In this document: positions 45,677 to 61,981 of the stretch, one piece after another
How positions within the stretch are numbered: the stretch's first letter is position 1
How the letters are laid out: each line of letters starts with the position of its first letter
From: Methyloversatilis discipulorum
GTDB lineage: Bacteria > Pseudomonadota > Gammaproteobacteria > Burkholderiales > Rhodocyclaceae
DNA length: 64,000 bases
Reading direction: 5' to 3'
Assembly: GCF_000385375.1 (NCBI RefSeq)
Contig: NZ_ARVV01000001.1
Location: 3,844,001-3,908,000, forward strand
Position numbers and translations under genes: made by a program
The notes under the pieces: generated by a model
What the model was told of the DNA's origin: nothing
The model's input: only the letters and a program-made list of their open reading frames with translations
Database searches by the model: none

Positions 45677-47515
45677 TCACTCCACCGTCACGCTCTTCGC
45701 CAGATTCCGCGGCTTGTCCACATCGGTGCCCTTCACCAGCGCGGCGTGATACGCGAGCAACTGCAGCGGCACGACGTGCAGCACCGGTGACAGCAGGCCG
45801 TAGTTCTCCGGCATGTTCAGGATGTGCACGCCCTCGCCTTCGACCATTTCAGTGCCGGCGTCGGCGATGACGTAGAGCTCGCCGCCGCGGGCGCGGACTT
45901 CCTGGATGTTGCTCTTGAGCTTTTCGATCAGCGCGTCGTTCGGGGCGATGGCGATGACCGGCATGTCGCGGTCGACCAGCGCCAGCGGGCCGTGCTTCAG
46001 TTCGCCGGCCGGGTAGGCTTCGGCGTGGATGTAGGAAATTTCCTTGAGCTTGAGCGCGCCTTCGAGCGCGATCGGGTAGTGCTGGCCGCGGCCAAGGAAG
46101 AGGGCGTGGTGCTTCATCGCGAAGCGTTCGGCCCAGGCCTGGATCTGCGGCTCAAGCTCGAGCACGCGGGTGACCGCGCCCGGCAGGTGGCGCAGCGCGC
46201 CGAGGTATTTCTCTTCCTGCGCGACGCTGAGCGTGCCGCGGGTCTTGGCCATGGCCAGCGTGAGCAGCGCGAGCGCGGCGAGCTGGGTGGTGTAGGCCTT
46301 GGTCGAGGCAACGCCGATTTCCGGGCCGGCGCGGGTGATGAAACGCAGGCTGGATTCGCGCACGATGGCCGATTCCGGCACGTTGCAGATGGCCAGCGTG
46401 CGGGTCATGCCAAGCGACTTGGCGTACTTCAGCGCGGCCAGCGTGTCAGCGGTTTCGCCCGACTGCGAAATGGTGACGACCAGCGTGTCGGGGTCGGCCA
46501 CCGGCTTGCGGTAGCGGTATTCGCTGGCGATTTCGACCGAGCATTCGATGCCGGCGATGTCTTCCAGCCAGTAGCGGGCGACCAGGCCGGCGTGGAAGCT
46601 GGTGCCGCAGGCGAGCACGAGCACGCGGCGCACCGAGCGGAACACGCTGTCGGCTTCGACGCCGAACAGGTTGGGCGTAATCGAGCGCGCCTGGGCCAGC
46701 ATTTCGAGCGTGTTCGACAGCGCGGCCGGCTGCTCGAAAATCTCTTTCTGCATGTAGTGGCGATAGCTGCCCAGTTCGACCGCGTCGGCCGAAAGCTGGC
46801 TCACCTGCACCGGGCGTTCGACCGGCGTGCCGTCGAGACGCATGATGCGCATCGAGTTGCGGGTGAGTTCGGCCATGTCGCCGTCTTCGAGGTAGATCAT
46901 GTTGCGCGTGACCTGCAGCAGCGCCGAGGTGTCGGAAGCGGCGTAGTTGCCGGAATCCGACTGGCCGAGCACCAGCGGCGAGCCGTGGCGGGCGACGACG
47001 ATGCGCGAGTCTTCGCCTTCGGTGACGATGGCGATGGCGTAGGCGCCGATCAGTTCGCCACAGGTGGCGCGCACGGCGTCGAGCAGGTCGGGCGTGGTCT
47101 TCAGGTGGTGGCGCACCAGGTGGGCGATCACTTCGGTGTCGGTTTCCGACGTGAAGGTGTAGCCCAGGCCAGTGAGGCGGGCGCGCAGCGGCTCGAAGTT
47201 TTCGATGATGCCGTTGTGCACGACGGCCAGACCGTCGCTGATGTGCGGGTGCGCGTTGCGCTCCGACGGCACGCCGTGCGTGGCCCAGCGGGTGTGGGCG
47301 ATGCCGATGGCGGCGTCGAGTTGCTGTTCGCTGGCCTGGGTGGCCAGTTCGGCCACGCGGCCGACCGAGCGCAGGCGGCGCAGTTCGGTGCCGTTGGCGC
47401 CATTCAGCACGGCGAGGCCGGCCGAGTCATAGCCCCGGTATTCGAGCTTGCGCAGCCCTTCGAGCAGGACGGGAACGATGTTCTGGCCGGCGATGGCCGC
47501 GACGATGCCACACAT
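45677..47515 (-). CDS. glmS: Glucosamine-6-phosphate synthase (isomerizing)
   Basis: 612 residues, the standard length. The N-terminal glutaminase domain begins [10 protein letters not shown] with nucleophile Cys2 and has HTRWATHG and HNGIIEN. Two SIS domains follow ([36 protein letters not shown]). It ends with the conserved [12 protein letters not shown], the sequence recognised by Tn7 TnsD. GlmS makes glucosamine 6-phosphate for cell-wall precursors. It lies 48 nt after glmU in the same operon. No GlmZ-type regulation is visible. Confidence 0.98.
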   Translation of the reverse strand: MCGIVAAIAGQNIVPVLLEGLRKLEYRGYDSAGLAVLNGANGTELRRLRSVGRVAELATQASEQQLDAAIGIAHTRWATHGVPSERNAHPHISDGLAVVHNGIIENFEPLRARLTGLGYTFTSETDTEVIAHLVRHHLKTTPDLLDAVRATCGELIGAYAIAIVTEGEDSRIVVARHGSPLVLGQSDSGNYAASDTSALLQVTRNMIYLEDGDMAELTRNSMRIMRLDGTPVERPVQVSQLSADAVELGSYRHYMQKEIFEQPAALSNTLEMLAQARSITPNLFGVEADSVFRSVRRVLVLACGTSFHAGLVARYWLEDIAGIECSVEIASEYRYRKPVADPDTLVVTISQSGETADTLAALKYAKSLGMTRTLAICNVPESAIVRESSLRFITRAGPEIGVASTKAYTTQLAALALLTLAMAKTRGTLSVAQEEKYLGALRHLPGAVTRVLELEPQIQAWAERFAMKHHALFLGRGQHYPIALEGALKLKEISYIHAEAYPAGELKHGPLALVDRDMPVIAIAPNDALIEKLKSNIQEVRARGGELYVIADAGTEMVEGEGVHILNMPENYGLLSPVLHVVPLQLLAYHAALVKGTDVDKPRNLAKSVTVE

Positions 47516-47563
47516 GGGAAATCCTTTGCCGTTGCGATGCGTTGTGTGTCGGTTACTGCCCGG

Positions 47564-48925
47564 TCATTTCTTTTTCTTCACCGGCCGGGTCCAGCCGGTG
47601 ATGGTGGTCTGGCGCACGCGCGAGATGGTGAGCTCGCCCGGCGGTGCGTCCTGCGTCAGCGTGGTGCCGGCGCCGAGCGTGGCACCGCGGCCGACGGTGA
47701 CCGGTGCGACCAGCTGGGTGTCGGAGCCGATGAACACGTCGTCTTCGATGATGGTGCGGAATTTGTTGGCGCCGTCGTAGTTGCAGCAGATGGTGCCGGC
47801 GCCGATGTTCACGCGACTGCCCACGGTGGCGTCGCCGACGTAGGCGAGGTGGTTGGCCTTGCTGTGGGCGGCGATATCGCTGTTCTTCACTTCGACGAAG
47901 TTGCCGATGTGCACGTCTTCCGCCAGGTTCGCGCCGGGGCGCAGACGCGCATAGGGGCCGAGCTGGCAGCCGGCGCCGACCACGGCGTCGTCGAAATGAC
48001 AGAAGGGCGCGATGACGGTGCTGGCGGCGACGGTGACGTTGCGCAGCACCGAGTGCGCGCCCACCTTGACGCCGTCGCCCAATTCGACGCGGCCTTCGAA
48101 GATGCAGCCGATGTCGATCTCGACGTCGCGGCCGCAGACCAGCTCGCCGCGCACGTCGATGCGTGCCGGGTCGCGCAGCGTGACGCCCTCGGCCAGCAGA
48201 CGCTCGGCGTTTTCGCGCTGATGGATGCGTTCGAGTTCGGCCAGTTGCGCCTTGTCGTTCACGCCCAGCGTTTCCGACACGCGCGCCGGCTGCGTGCTCA
48301 CCACCGGAACGCCGTCGCGCACGGCGGCGGCGACCACGTCGGTCAGGTAGTACTCGCGCTGGGCGTTGTCGTTCGACAGCTGGTCGAGCCAGCCGGCGAG
48401 CTTGCCGCCGGGCACGACCATGATGCCGGTGTTTACTTCGCGGATCGCGCGCTCGGCCTCGGAGGCATCCTTCTGCTCGACGATGCGCACGATGCGGCCT
48501 TCGCCGTCGCGCACGATGCGGCCGTAGCCGGTCGGGTCGTCGAAGCTGACGGTAAGGATGGCGAGCTTGTCGTTGCCGGCCGCTTCGGCCAGCTTGACCA
48601 GCGTGTCGGCGCGCAGCAGCGGCACGTCGCCGTAAAGTATGAGTACCGGCTCGTCGCGCGACAGATGCGGCAGCGCCTGGCGGACCGCATGACCGGTGCC
48701 GAGCTGCTCGGCCTGCAGCGCCCAGTCGACCGCGAGATCGGGGAAGGCCGCGCGCACTGCGTCGCCACCGTGGCCGTACACCACGCAGGTGTGCGACGGG
48801 TTCAGGGACGCTGCGGTGCGCAGCACATGCCCGAGCAGCGGGCGGTCAGACAGGGGTTGCAGCACCTTGGGCAGGGCGGAGCGCATGCGCTTGCCTTGCC
48901 CGGCTGCCAGAATGACGATCTGCAT
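47564..48925 (-). CDS. glmU: Bifunctional N-acetylglucosamine-1-phosphate uridyltransferase / glucosamine-1-phosphate acetyltransferase
   Basis: 453 residues. N-terminal pyrophosphorylase with [27 protein letters not shown] and VNTGIMV. C-terminal left-handed beta-helix with hexapeptide repeats, [23 protein letters not shown], the catalytic His in AHSKANH and [15 protein letters not shown]. It makes UDP-GlcNAc. The start at 48925 (MQIVILAAG) is conserved; upstream in-frame extension is not. The basic C-terminal KKKK tail is unusual but harmless. Operon with glmS. Confidence 0.97.
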   Translation of the reverse strand: MQIVILAAGQGKRMRSALPKVLQPLSDRPLLGHVLRTAASLNPSHTCVVYGHGGDAVRAAFPDLAVDWALQAEQLGTGHAVRQALPHLSRDEPVLILYGDVPLLRADTLVKLAEAAGNDKLAILTVSFDDPTGYGRIVRDGEGRIVRIVEQKDASEAERAIREVNTGIMVVPGGKLAGWLDQLSNDNAQREYYLTDVVAAAVRDGVPVVSTQPARVSETLGVNDKAQLAELERIHQRENAERLLAEGVTLRDPARIDVRGELVCGRDVEIDIGCIFEGRVELGDGVKVGAHSVLRNVTVAASTVIAPFCHFDDAVVGAGCQLGPYARLRPGANLAEDVHIGNFVEVKNSDIAAHSKANHLAYVGDATVGSRVNIGAGTICCNYDGANKFRTIIEDDVFIGSDTQLVAPVTVGRGATLGAGTTLTQDAPPGELTISRVRQTTITGWTRPVKKKK

Positions 48926-49072
48926 CGGACACCATATGGCGGAAAACCGCGTGGATTCTAGCATTCGGGGTACGACGGCCTGCTGCGCAGCAGTTCTCGC
49001 CCACCGCGTGTTTGCAACCTGCCGACGTGCGCGTTGCCATAGATTTAACAATTCAACCGGGAGGTCTACGAC

Positions 49073-49582
49073 ATGAAAGCCGCCGCCCTTTACGCCGCCC
49101 TCTGCATGCTGCCCGTGACGCTGTTCGCGGGCGACACCGTGCACCGCTGGGTCGATGAACGCGGCGTCGTGAATTACGGCGACGCGCCGCCCGAGGGACG
49201 CAAATCGACACCGATCCGCACCGTCGATCCGCTCACCGTGACCGGCTCACCGCCCCCTGCCCGTGCTGCGACGCCGCCGAGCCCCGCCGGCGGCATGGCA
49301 GACCGCGACGCGGTACAGCGCGAGGTCGAATCGGCATTGCAGCGGGAACGTGCATCGGTCGCGCGAGAGAGCGCCGCGCGGCAGGAAGCTGCGATGGCGG
49401 AAGCGCGCCGTCGCTGCCTGGAACAGAGGCGAGTGGATTGCGACGATCCGGCGCTGATCGAGGAAACCCTGTACGGCGTACCGCCACGCATCATCCGTCG
49501 CCACCCTCCCCTCTACCCGCCGATAGCCCGTCCGCCCGCCCCGCCCCCTGAGCCGCCGGTGCTGATGCGAAAGTTGCCGTAG
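49073..49582 (+). CDS. DUF4124-domain exported protein
   Basis: 169 residues: signal peptide ([13 protein letters not shown]), then a DUF4124 domain ([21 protein letters not shown]), a Pro-rich linker, a charged coiled-coil region ([18 protein letters not shown]) and a Pro-rich C-terminus. DUF4124 proteins are periplasmic and of unknown function. The ATG follows GGGAGGT. It is divergent from glmU. Confidence 0.83.
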   Translation: MKAAALYAALCMLPVTLFAGDTVHRWVDERGVVNYGDAPPEGRKSTPIRTVDPLTVTGSPPPARAATPPSPAGGMADRDAVQREVESALQRERASVARESAARQEAAMAEARRRCLEQRRVDCDDPALIEETLYGVPPRIIRRHPPLYPPIARPPAPPPEPPVLMRKLP

Positions 49583-49620
49583 GTGGGCGCTTGAGCGGTC
49601 GCCGGCGAGTGGGCGGGGCT

Positions 49621-49906
49621 CTGTGGGAGGGGTCTTGACCCCGACAGCAGCCTGCGTCGAAGCCGGCGGACTGCAGCGGCCGCGTCGCGGCCAAGGCCGC
49701 TCCCACAGGGGAGGCGCCCGATCCGCAGCCGGAGCCCGGGCGGGGCTCTGTGGGAGGGGTCTTCTGACCCCGACGGGGCCTGTGATCAAGCACCGCTTCC
49801 TACTCAGGCGCCGCAGTCGCGGTCGGAAGACCGCTCCTACATGGGGGGCGCCTGACCCGAGACCCAACCCGAGCCAGGTCTTTGTGGGAGCGAGCTTGCT
49901 CGCGAT
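49621..49906. repeat. REP-like palindrome cluster E
   Basis: Units in the 535-bp gap between the DUF4124 gene and gltD: GTGGGAGGGGTC-hairpins at 49621-49645 and 49748-49774, a GCGGCC-type unit (reverse orientation) at 49685-49708, a variant GGTCGGAAGACC hairpin ending CTCCTACA at 49813-49841, and a GAGCTTGCTC-type unit at 49883-49906. Orientation is opposite to clusters A, C and D. Confidence 0.85.
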
Positions 49907-49981
49907 TGCGACCCTCGCACCAACACCGGCCGGCCGATGTTCCCCACTCCCCGAAGGGCGTGAGCGAGGGCTGAGGGAGAC

Positions 49982-50044
49982 TTAACGCGGCAGCGTGGTG
50001 CTGCCCATCAGGAACTGATCGACTTCGCGTGCGCACTGCCGGCC
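49982..50044 (-). pseudogene. gltD: Relic of a second gltD 3' end
   Basis: Twenty codons plus TAA encode exactly the same 20 C-terminal residues as gltD (GRQCAREV...TTLPR). The two copies differ at 10 of 63 bases, every one silent. The rest of the gene is absent. This looks like the tail of an orthologous gltD left by recombination with a related lineage rather than a recent duplication. Confidence 0.8.
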
Positions 50045-50051
50045 CCGCGCC

Positions 50052-50109
50052 AACGCCGGCCGGTCGGCCGGCGTTCCCCTCTCCCCGCCTGTGGGCGGTC
50101 AGAGAGGGG
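50052..50109 (-). terminator. Two hairpins downstream of gltD
   Basis: CCCCTCTC and GAGAGGGG (50076-50083 with 50102-50109) enclose an inner CCGCC/GGCGG stem. Beyond it, AACGCCGGCCG-GT-CGGCCGGCGTT (50052-50075) is a perfect 11-bp inverted repeat. Neither has a T-run. Together they probably mark the 3' end of the gltBD transcript. Confidence 0.6.
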
Positions 50110-50117
50110 CGGAGAGA

Positions 50118-51584
<1,467 letters not shown>

Positions 51585-51601
51585 GTTCGATTCTTTTCCT
51601 G

Positions 51602-56269
<4,668 letters not shown>

Positions 56270-56358
56270 TGCTTTCGTCCTCGAAACTCGTTTGCCAACC
56301 GCGCGCGGCATCGCTCTGATCGCTCGCCACTGCGGGAATTCGCACCGCCGCATCCACG

Positions 56359-56410
56359 AAAAAGCCGGTTTCCGCGGTCATCCTCTAGAGGGGATTTGGC
56401 GGGCACCGGC
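56359..56410 (-). promoter_or_regulatory. Terminator-like hairpin in the gltB leader
   Basis: In the predicted 196-nt leader the minus strand has GCCGGT (56410-56405), 35 nt including a CCTCTAGAGG palindrome, ACCGGC (56369-56364) and five T (56363-56359). This is the shape of a weak intrinsic terminator ahead of the coding region, so attenuation of gltBD is possible. The stem is short, hence moderate confidence. Confidence 0.45.
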
Positions 56411-56471
56411 TCGGGTGGCCTCGCCGACTCGTCGGTGAGACCGGCACAGGCACTTTGGGGGTGGACGACGG

Positions 56472-56500
56472 AGTATAAAACCTTGATCCGCTGCGTACAA
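56472..56500 (-). promoter_or_regulatory. Sigma-70 promoter of gltBD
   Basis: On the minus strand TTGTAC (56500-56495), 17-nt spacer, TATACT (56477-56472). Both hexamers match consensus at 4-5 positions with ideal spacing. Predicted start near 56465. Confidence 0.75.
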
Positions 56501-56541
56501 CACCCGTGCGGCAGCGCATCAAACAGCGCCGACCAACGGGG

Positions 56542-57663
56542 TCAGATCTCGCCGACCGCGAACAGGCGGCGGTGCTCGCGCATCGCGTAACGGTCGGTCA
56601 TGCCGGCGATGTAGTCGGCGATGGCGCGCGGCTTGTCGTCGCGGGCCATGAGCTGGTACTGCGGCGGCAGCAGGCGCGGGTCGTCCATGAAGGCGCCGAA
56701 CAGTTCGGCGATGATGCGGCGCGCCTTGGCCGTCATACGCAGCACCTGATAGTGACGGTACAGGTTGTCGCGCAGGAACTGCTTGAGCTTGAGCTGCTCG
56801 GCCCGCATCGTTTCGCTGTAGGCGACCAGCACCGGGGCAGCGCGCACGTCGTCGATGGAGCGTGGCGCCACAGCTTCGATGCGGCCCGTCGTTTCCCCCA
56901 CCAGATCAATCACTTGCGCATTGATCATGCGGCGGATCGCCTCATGGATCAGACGCCGGCCGGCGATCTGCGGGTACAGATCGACCACTTCGCGGCGGAA
57001 GCGGGCGAAGATCGGAACCTCTTCCAGCTGTTCCAGCGTGATCAGGCCGGAACGCAGCCCGTCGTCGACGTCGTGGTTGTTGTAGGCGATTTCGTCGGCC
57101 AGATTGCAGATCTGCGCCTCGATGGTCGGCTGCGTGCGGTCGAGAAAGCGCTGGCCCAGTTCGCCCAGTTCGCGCGCGCGCGTCGGCGAACAGTGCTTGA
57201 GGATGCCCTCGCGCGTCTCGAAGGTGAGGTTCAGGCCATCGAAGGCGCCGTAGCGCTCCTCCAGCAGATCGACTGTGCGCAGGCTCTGCAGGTTGTGCTC
57301 GAAACCGCCGTAGTCGCGCATGCATTCGTTCAGCGCGTCCTGACCGGCGTGGCCGAAAGGCGTGTGGCCGAGATCGTGGGCAATCGACACCGCCTCGGCC
57401 AGATCCTCGTTCACTCGCAGTGCTCGCGCGATCGAGCGCGCGATCTGCGCGACCTCGATGCTGTGCGTGAGCCGGGTGCGGAAGAGGTCGCCTTCGTGAT
57501 TGACGAACACCTGGGTCTTGTATTCGAGCCGGCGGAAAGCCGTGCTGTGCACGATGCGGTCGCGGTCGCGCTGGAACTGGCTGCGCCCGTGCGGCGAATC
57601 TTCCGGAAAGCGGCGTCCGCGCGAATTCTCGTCGCAGGCTGCGTAGGGCGCGAGTTCAGGCAT
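56542..57663 (-). CDS. dgt: dGTPase-like HD-domain triphosphohydrolase
   Basis: 373 residues. HD-domain metal ligands are visible: [36 protein letters not shown] (His-Asp) and [18 protein letters not shown] with the late Asp. Conserved N-terminal [22 protein letters not shown]. Deoxyguanosine-triphosphate triphosphohydrolases cut dNTPs to deoxynucleoside and triphosphate. The ATG at 57663 overlaps aroB by 8 nt and follows it in the aroK-aroB-dgt order usual in betaproteobacteria. An extended N-terminus from 57711 is possible but runs into aroB. Confidence 0.93.
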   Translation of the reverse strand: MPELAPYAACDENSRGRRFPEDSPHGRSQFQRDRDRIVHSTAFRRLEYKTQVFVNHEGDLFRTRLTHSIEVAQIARSIARALRVNEDLAEAVSIAHDLGHTPFGHAGQDALNECMRDYGGFEHNLQSLRTVDLLEERYGAFDGLNLTFETREGILKHCSPTRARELGELGQRFLDRTQPTIEAQICNLADEIAYNNHDVDDGLRSGLITLEQLEEVPIFARFRREVVDLYPQIAGRRLIHEAIRRMINAQVIDLVGETTGRIEAVAPRSIDDVRAAPVLVAYSETMRAEQLKLKQFLRDNLYRHYQVLRMTAKARRIIAELFGAFMDDPRLLPPQYQLMARDDKPRAIADYIAGMTDRYAMREHRRLFAVGEI

Positions 57664-58744
57664 TCGCGCAGCAGTGCTCGATGGAAGCGGCGATGTCGGC
57701 TGCCGGGGCATCGCCGTACACGACGGCTTCGCCGATGCGCTTGAGCAGCACCAGCCGCAACTTGCCGGCCTCGACCTTCTTGTCGTGCGACATCAGCTCG
57801 AGGTAGCGCTCTACGCCCAGCTTCGGTCCGCGCAGCGCCAGACCGGCGGATTCGTGGATGCGGTGGATGCGCGCGACGTCGTCGTCGGTCAGCCAGCCGA
57901 GCCGGCGCGACAGCTCGGCCGCCATCAACGTGCCGGCCGCAACAGCCTCGCCGTGCAGCCACTCGCCGTACCCAAGACCGGTTTCGATGGCGTGGCCGAA
58001 GGTGTGGCCAAGATTGAGGTGGGCGCGCACGCCGGCTTCGGTTTCGTCCTCGATGACGACTTCCGCCTTGTTGCGGCAGGAGCGCTCGATGGCGAAGGCC
58101 AGCGCTTCGGTGTCGCGCGCCAGCAGGCGCGGCATGTTGATTTCCAGCCAGTCGAAGAACTCGCGATCGCGGATCAGGCCGTACTTGATCACTTCGGCCA
58201 GACCGGCCTTCAGCTCGCGGTCGGGCAGCGTGTCCAGCGTATCGATGTCGGCCAGCACCAGTTTGGGCTGGTAGAAGGCGCCGATCATGTTCTTGCCGAG
58301 CGGATGGTTGATCGCGGTCTTGCCACCGACCGACGAATCGACCTGTGACAGCAGCGTGGTCGGCACCTGGATGAAGGGCACGCCGCGCTGGTAGGTCGCC
58401 GCGGCGAAGCCGACCATGTCACCGATGACGCCGCCGCCGAGCGCGATCAGCGTGGTCGAGCGCTCGACGCGGGCGCCGAGCAGCGCGTCGAAAATGAGGT
58501 TCAGCGTCGGCCAGTCCTTGTGTGCCTCGCCGTCAGGCAGCACGACCAGCTGGCGGGCAACGCCGACCGAGTCCAGCGCATCGAGCACGCGCGCGGCGTA
58601 CAGCGGCGCGACGATTTCATTGCTGATGACCACGGCGCGCTTGCGCTTCAGTACCGACGCGAACAGGTCGCCGCGGTCTATCAGACCACGACCGATATGG
58701 ATGTCGTAGGCGCGCTCGTCGAGCGCCACGTTCAGGCTGCGCAT
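57656..58744 (-). CDS. aroB: 3-dehydroquinate synthase
   Basis: 362 residues. NAD-binding [46 protein letters not shown] and metal ligands in [20 protein letters not shown] and [10 protein letters not shown]. It cyclises DAHP in the shikimate pathway. It overlaps aroK by 13 nt and dgt by 8 nt, a fully packed operon. Confidence 0.98.
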   Translation of the reverse strand: MRSLNVALDERAYDIHIGRGLIDRGDLFASVLKRKRAVVISNEIVAPLYAARVLDALDSVGVARQLVVLPDGEAHKDWPTLNLIFDALLGARVERSTTLIALGGGVIGDMVGFAAATYQRGVPFIQVPTTLLSQVDSSVGGKTAINHPLGKNMIGAFYQPKLVLADIDTLDTLPDRELKAGLAEVIKYGLIRDREFFDWLEINMPRLLARDTEALAFAIERSCRNKAEVVIEDETEAGVRAHLNLGHTFGHAIETGLGYGEWLHGEAVAAGTLMAAELSRRLGWLTDDDVARIHRIHESAGLALRGPKLGVERYLELMSHDKKVEAGKLRLVLLKRIGEAVVYGDAPAADIAASIEHCCANA

Positions 58745-59259
58745 CGGTTCAGGTATTCCCGTTCAAGTTTCCGCACGATGGACAGCGGGCTGCCCTGGCC
58801 GCTTTCGGCGATGAAATCGGCGACCTCCCGGTACAGAGGGTCGCGCAGGCCGTGAAGTTCGCGCACGCGGGCGCGCGGATCGTCGACCTGCAGCAGCGGC
58901 CGGTTGCGGTCGCCGCGGGTGCGCGACCACAGTATGTCGGGCGGCACGTCGAGATAGACCACCCAGCCACCAGCCTTCAGGTTCTGCCGATTCATCGGGT
59001 CGAGCACCGCACCGCCGCCGGTGGCCAGCACCAGCCCGGTTTCGTGGGCCAGTGCTTCGATGGTCGCAGCCTCGCGCCTGCGAAAGCCGGCTTCGCCCTC
59101 GATTTCGAAGATGGTCGGAATGCTGACGCCGGTGCGCGCCTCGATCTCGTGATCGCAGTCGACGAAGCGCTTGCGCAGCCTGCGCGCGAGCTGGCGGCCG
59201 ACGGTCGTTTTGCCGGCGCCCATCATGCCGACCAGAAAAATGTTGTCGCTATGTTCCAC
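58732..59259 (-). CDS. aroK: Shikimate kinase
   Basis: 175 residues. Walker [19 protein letters not shown], shikimate-binding DCDHEIE and [14 protein letters not shown] and lid [11 protein letters not shown]. It phosphorylates shikimate. It starts 19 nt after the pilQ terminator region, so it needs a promoter overlapping that hairpin or read-through from the pil operon. Confidence 0.97.
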   Translation of the reverse strand: MEHSDNIFLVGMMGAGKTTVGRQLARRLRKRFVDCDHEIEARTGVSIPTIFEIEGEAGFRRREAATIEALAHETGLVLATGGGAVLDPMNRQNLKAGGWVVYLDVPPDILWSRTRGDRNRPLLQVDDPRARVRELHGLRDPLYREVADFIAESGQGSPLSIVRKLEREYLNRCAA

Positions 59260-59278
59260 CGGCCGGATTCTAGCAGCG

Positions 59279-59310
59279 CAAAAAGAAAGCGGCCCCGTTG
59301 CCGGGGCCGC
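59279..59310 (-). terminator. Intrinsic terminator of pilMNOPQ
   Basis: GCGGCCCCG (59289-59297), loop of 4, CGGGGCCGC (59302-59310), followed on the minus strand by TTTCTTTTT. Lies 25 nt past the pilQ stop and directly before aroK. Confidence 0.9.
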
Positions 59311-59334
59311 CCGATGCCACGTCGATGAGGTCGC

Positions 59335-61455
59335 TCAGCGCAGCGTCAGGTTGTCGCTGACGATGCGCGGCGTCACGAAGATGAGCAGTTCGGCGCGGTT
59401 GTCACGGGTTTCCGTATTGCGGAACAGAAAGCCGACGTAAGGCAGATCGCCGAGGAAAGGCACGCGCGTCTGGGTGCGGCGCTCGTCCTGCGTGTAGATA
59501 CCGCCAATGACCACCGTACCGCCGTTCTCGACGAGCACATCGGTCTTGACGTGCTTGGTGTCGATGGCCACCCCCGAACCCGTCGAGAGCTGGGTGTTCG
59601 GCGTGTCCTTGTTGATGTCGAGCGCCATCTGCACACGACCGTCCGGCGTGATCTGCGGCTTCACCTGCAACTTGAGGTTGGCCTTGCGGAAGGACACGCT
59701 GGTCGCGCCAGAACTGGTTGCCTGCTGGTAGGGGATTTCGACGCCCTGCTCGATCAGTGCCTCGTTCTGATCCGAGGTCATGACACGCGGACTGGAAATC
59801 ACCTTGCCCTTGCCGTCCTGTTCGAGCGCCGACAGTTCGAGGTTCAGGAAACGCGTCGCCGCCGAATTGAACAGCACGAAGGACAATTGGCCCGGCGTAC
59901 GCGGCGTGATGTTGTTTGCACGCAGATTCGTACTCAACGAATCGGTCAGGAAGTTCGGCTGGGTCTGCACCTGGCCAGTCTGGAAACCGGTCGCCGCCGC
60001 GGAACCACCGATATTGAGACCCGCGCGACCCAGCTGCACCGAACCAGCGGCCGTCTGGTTGATACCGAGACGTGCGCCGAGGTTCTTCGCGAAGTCCTCG
60101 TTCGCTTCGACGATACGCGCCTCGATCAGGACCTGGCGGGTCGCCACGTCGAGCTCGATCAGGATGCGGCGGATGTCTTCGAGTCGCGACGGGATGTCGG
60201 TCACGATGAGCTTGTTGGTGCGCGTGTCCATCACGATCGACCCACGCTTGGACAGGAAGCGCTTGTCCTTGTCGTCGAGGATGGATTTGTACAGAACTTC
60301 CGCCTTGTGATAGTTCAGCTGGAAGGTTTCGGTACGCAGCGGCTCGAGCTCGCTCACCTGCTGCTGGCTTTCGAGCGCCAGCTTTTCCTTTGCCGTCAGC
60401 TCGTCGCGCGGCGCGATCCAGATGACGTTGCCAGTCTTGCGCTTGTCCAGCCCCTTGGCGTCGAGAATGATGTCGAGGGCCTGGTCCCAGGGGACGTCCT
60501 TCAGTCGCAGCGTCAGCGAACCACCGACGGTGTCGGACGTGATGATGTTGTTGTCGGTGAAGTCGGCGATCACCTGCAGCACCGAACGCACGTCGATATT
60601 CTGGAAATTCAGCGACAGCTTCTCGCCCTGGTAGCCCGGCTTGCTGCCCTGAACCAGCTTGTTCGGATCCTCGACCAGACGCTTCACCTCGAGGATGAAC
60701 TGATTCTCGCTCTGGTAGGCGTTGTGCTCCCACAGACCGGTCGGAGTGACCGTGAGGCGGGTATTGGCACCCGAGCGCACGACTTCCATCTGCGTGATCG
60801 GCGTGCCGAAGTCGGTCACGTCATAGCGCTTCAGGAATTCCTCGGCCACCGAGGCGCGCAGGAATTCGACCACCAGCTTCGTACCCTGCTGGCGGATGTC
60901 GATACCGGTGTTCGGATCCGACAGTTCGACCACGACGCGACCTTCACCATCCTTGCCGCGGCGGAAGCCGACGTTGCGCAGGGTCTGCGTACCTTCGTTC
61001 GCAGCCGGCTCGGCGAATCGGGACGTTTTGTCGGACTGGGCGACAGCCTCTGCGTTGGTCGGCATCGCCAGGCTGATGTACAGGTCGCGCCCGGACAGCC
61101 GGGTATTGAAGGTGGACAGCTTGTTGAGGTTGAGCACCAGTCTCGTACGGTCACCGACCTCGACGATGTTGAAGCTGCGCAGGTGCGCTTCGTTCAAGTT
61201 CTGGGACGAGCGGCCGAGCGCGTTTCCGGTCGCCGGGAAATCGAAGGCGATGCGCGCGGGCGAGGCGACGCTGAAGTTGGCGGGCACCGTGGCCAGTTCG
61301 GACTTGGTCGTCACCTTGACCAGCACCTCCCCGCCCTGCTGCGACACCAGGATGGACTCGATGCTGTTCGGCTGTGCCTGTGCGACGGCAAGTGCCGGTA
61401 TCGAAGCGACGGCGAGCGCGCACAGCAGGCCGGCGAGTTTGCGGACGAAATTCAT
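59335..61455 (-). CDS. pilQ: Type IV pilus outer-membrane secretin
   Basis: 706 residues. Signal peptide (LLCALAVASIPALAVAQA), two N-terminal AMIN domains (IESILVSQQGGEVLVKVTT; TLRNVGFRRGKDGEGRVVVEL), an N0/STN domain (ISLNFQNIDVRSVLQVIADFT-like), an N1 domain and the secretin core with VPFLGDLPYVGFLFRNT near the end. PilQ forms the pore through which pili emerge. The start at 61455 overlaps the pilP stop (ATGA) and has GGAGG at 8 nt. Confidence 0.97.
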   Translation of the reverse strand: MNFVRKLAGLLCALAVASIPALAVAQAQPNSIESILVSQQGGEVLVKVTTKSELATVPANFSVASPARIAFDFPATGNALGRSSQNLNEAHLRSFNIVEVGDRTRLVLNLNKLSTFNTRLSGRDLYISLAMPTNAEAVAQSDKTSRFAEPAANEGTQTLRNVGFRRGKDGEGRVVVELSDPNTGIDIRQQGTKLVVEFLRASVAEEFLKRYDVTDFGTPITQMEVVRSGANTRLTVTPTGLWEHNAYQSENQFILEVKRLVEDPNKLVQGSKPGYQGEKLSLNFQNIDVRSVLQVIADFTDNNIITSDTVGGSLTLRLKDVPWDQALDIILDAKGLDKRKTGNVIWIAPRDELTAKEKLALESQQQVSELEPLRTETFQLNYHKAEVLYKSILDDKDKRFLSKRGSIVMDTRTNKLIVTDIPSRLEDIRRILIELDVATRQVLIEARIVEANEDFAKNLGARLGINQTAAGSVQLGRAGLNIGGSAAATGFQTGQVQTQPNFLTDSLSTNLRANNITPRTPGQLSFVLFNSAATRFLNLELSALEQDGKGKVISSPRVMTSDQNEALIEQGVEIPYQQATSSGATSVSFRKANLKLQVKPQITPDGRVQMALDINKDTPNTQLSTGSGVAIDTKHVKTDVLVENGGTVVIGGIYTQDERRTQTRVPFLGDLPYVGFLFRNTETRDNRAELLIFVTPRIVSDNLTLR

Positions 61456-61981
61456 TTTTTTGCCTCCTGCTCCTGCAACTGGAGCGTACTGGTACGTTCG
61501 ACCCATTCGCCGTCCGCGTCCTGAACGATTTCCTTCAAGGTGATGCCATCGCCGGATATCGACGTGATGACACCGAAGTTCTGACCCATGTAATTGCCGC
61601 TGCGCACGCGATGCAAGGTCGTGTCCGCCTTGATCAGCGCATAGGTGACCCGCCCCTGCTCGAGCAGACCGACCATGGCCAGCGTGTCGAGCGGGTACTG
61701 CTCCAGCGGCTCCTTGCGCCGGTCGAGGTCGGGCGTGATGCCACCGCCACCGCCGCCGCCCTTCTTCCGCTCGGGCTCGATCTTCTGCACGCTGAACGGA
61801 TCGAGCAGATTGCCCGCTTCGTAGGCAACGATGATCGAAGGCTTGATTTCGGGCAGCGGCTTCACCTGCCCCTTCAGGCCCTGGGTGTTTCTTCCATCCA
61901 CGAGCGCAGGTCTTCATGGTCTTCGCTACCGCAGCCCGCCAGCGCCAGACTGGCCGCCAGCATCGTCAGGAGGCGCTTCAT
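61452..61981 (-). pseudogene. pilP: Type IV pilus lipoprotein PilP, apparent frameshift
   Basis: The gene starts at 61981 (ATGA overlap with pilO) with a clear lipoprotein signal (LLTMLAASLALAGC) and the conserved SEDHEDLRSWMEET. That frame then stops (TGA) after three more residues. The rest of PilP (GLKGQVKPLPEIKP...DPFSVQKIE, KGGGGGGGITPDLDRRKEPLEQYPLDTL-MVG, to the stop at 61452) continues in another frame. Restoring one base near 61883-61890 (AACACCC to AACCACCC) gives EETTQGLKGQVKPLP, the family sequence. PilP links PilQ to PilNO. It is either a true loss-of-function mutation or a sequence error. Confidence 0.88.

Noticed and set aside
45545..45790. 81-codon open frame on the + strand beside glmS
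   Set aside because: It runs antisense into the glmS coding end and has no domain or binding site.
45824..48961. A 1045-codon open frame on the + strand
   Set aside because: Antisense shadow of glmS and glmU.
59551..61524. A 657-codon open frame on the + strand
   Set aside because: Antisense shadow of pilQ; no recognisable protein features.
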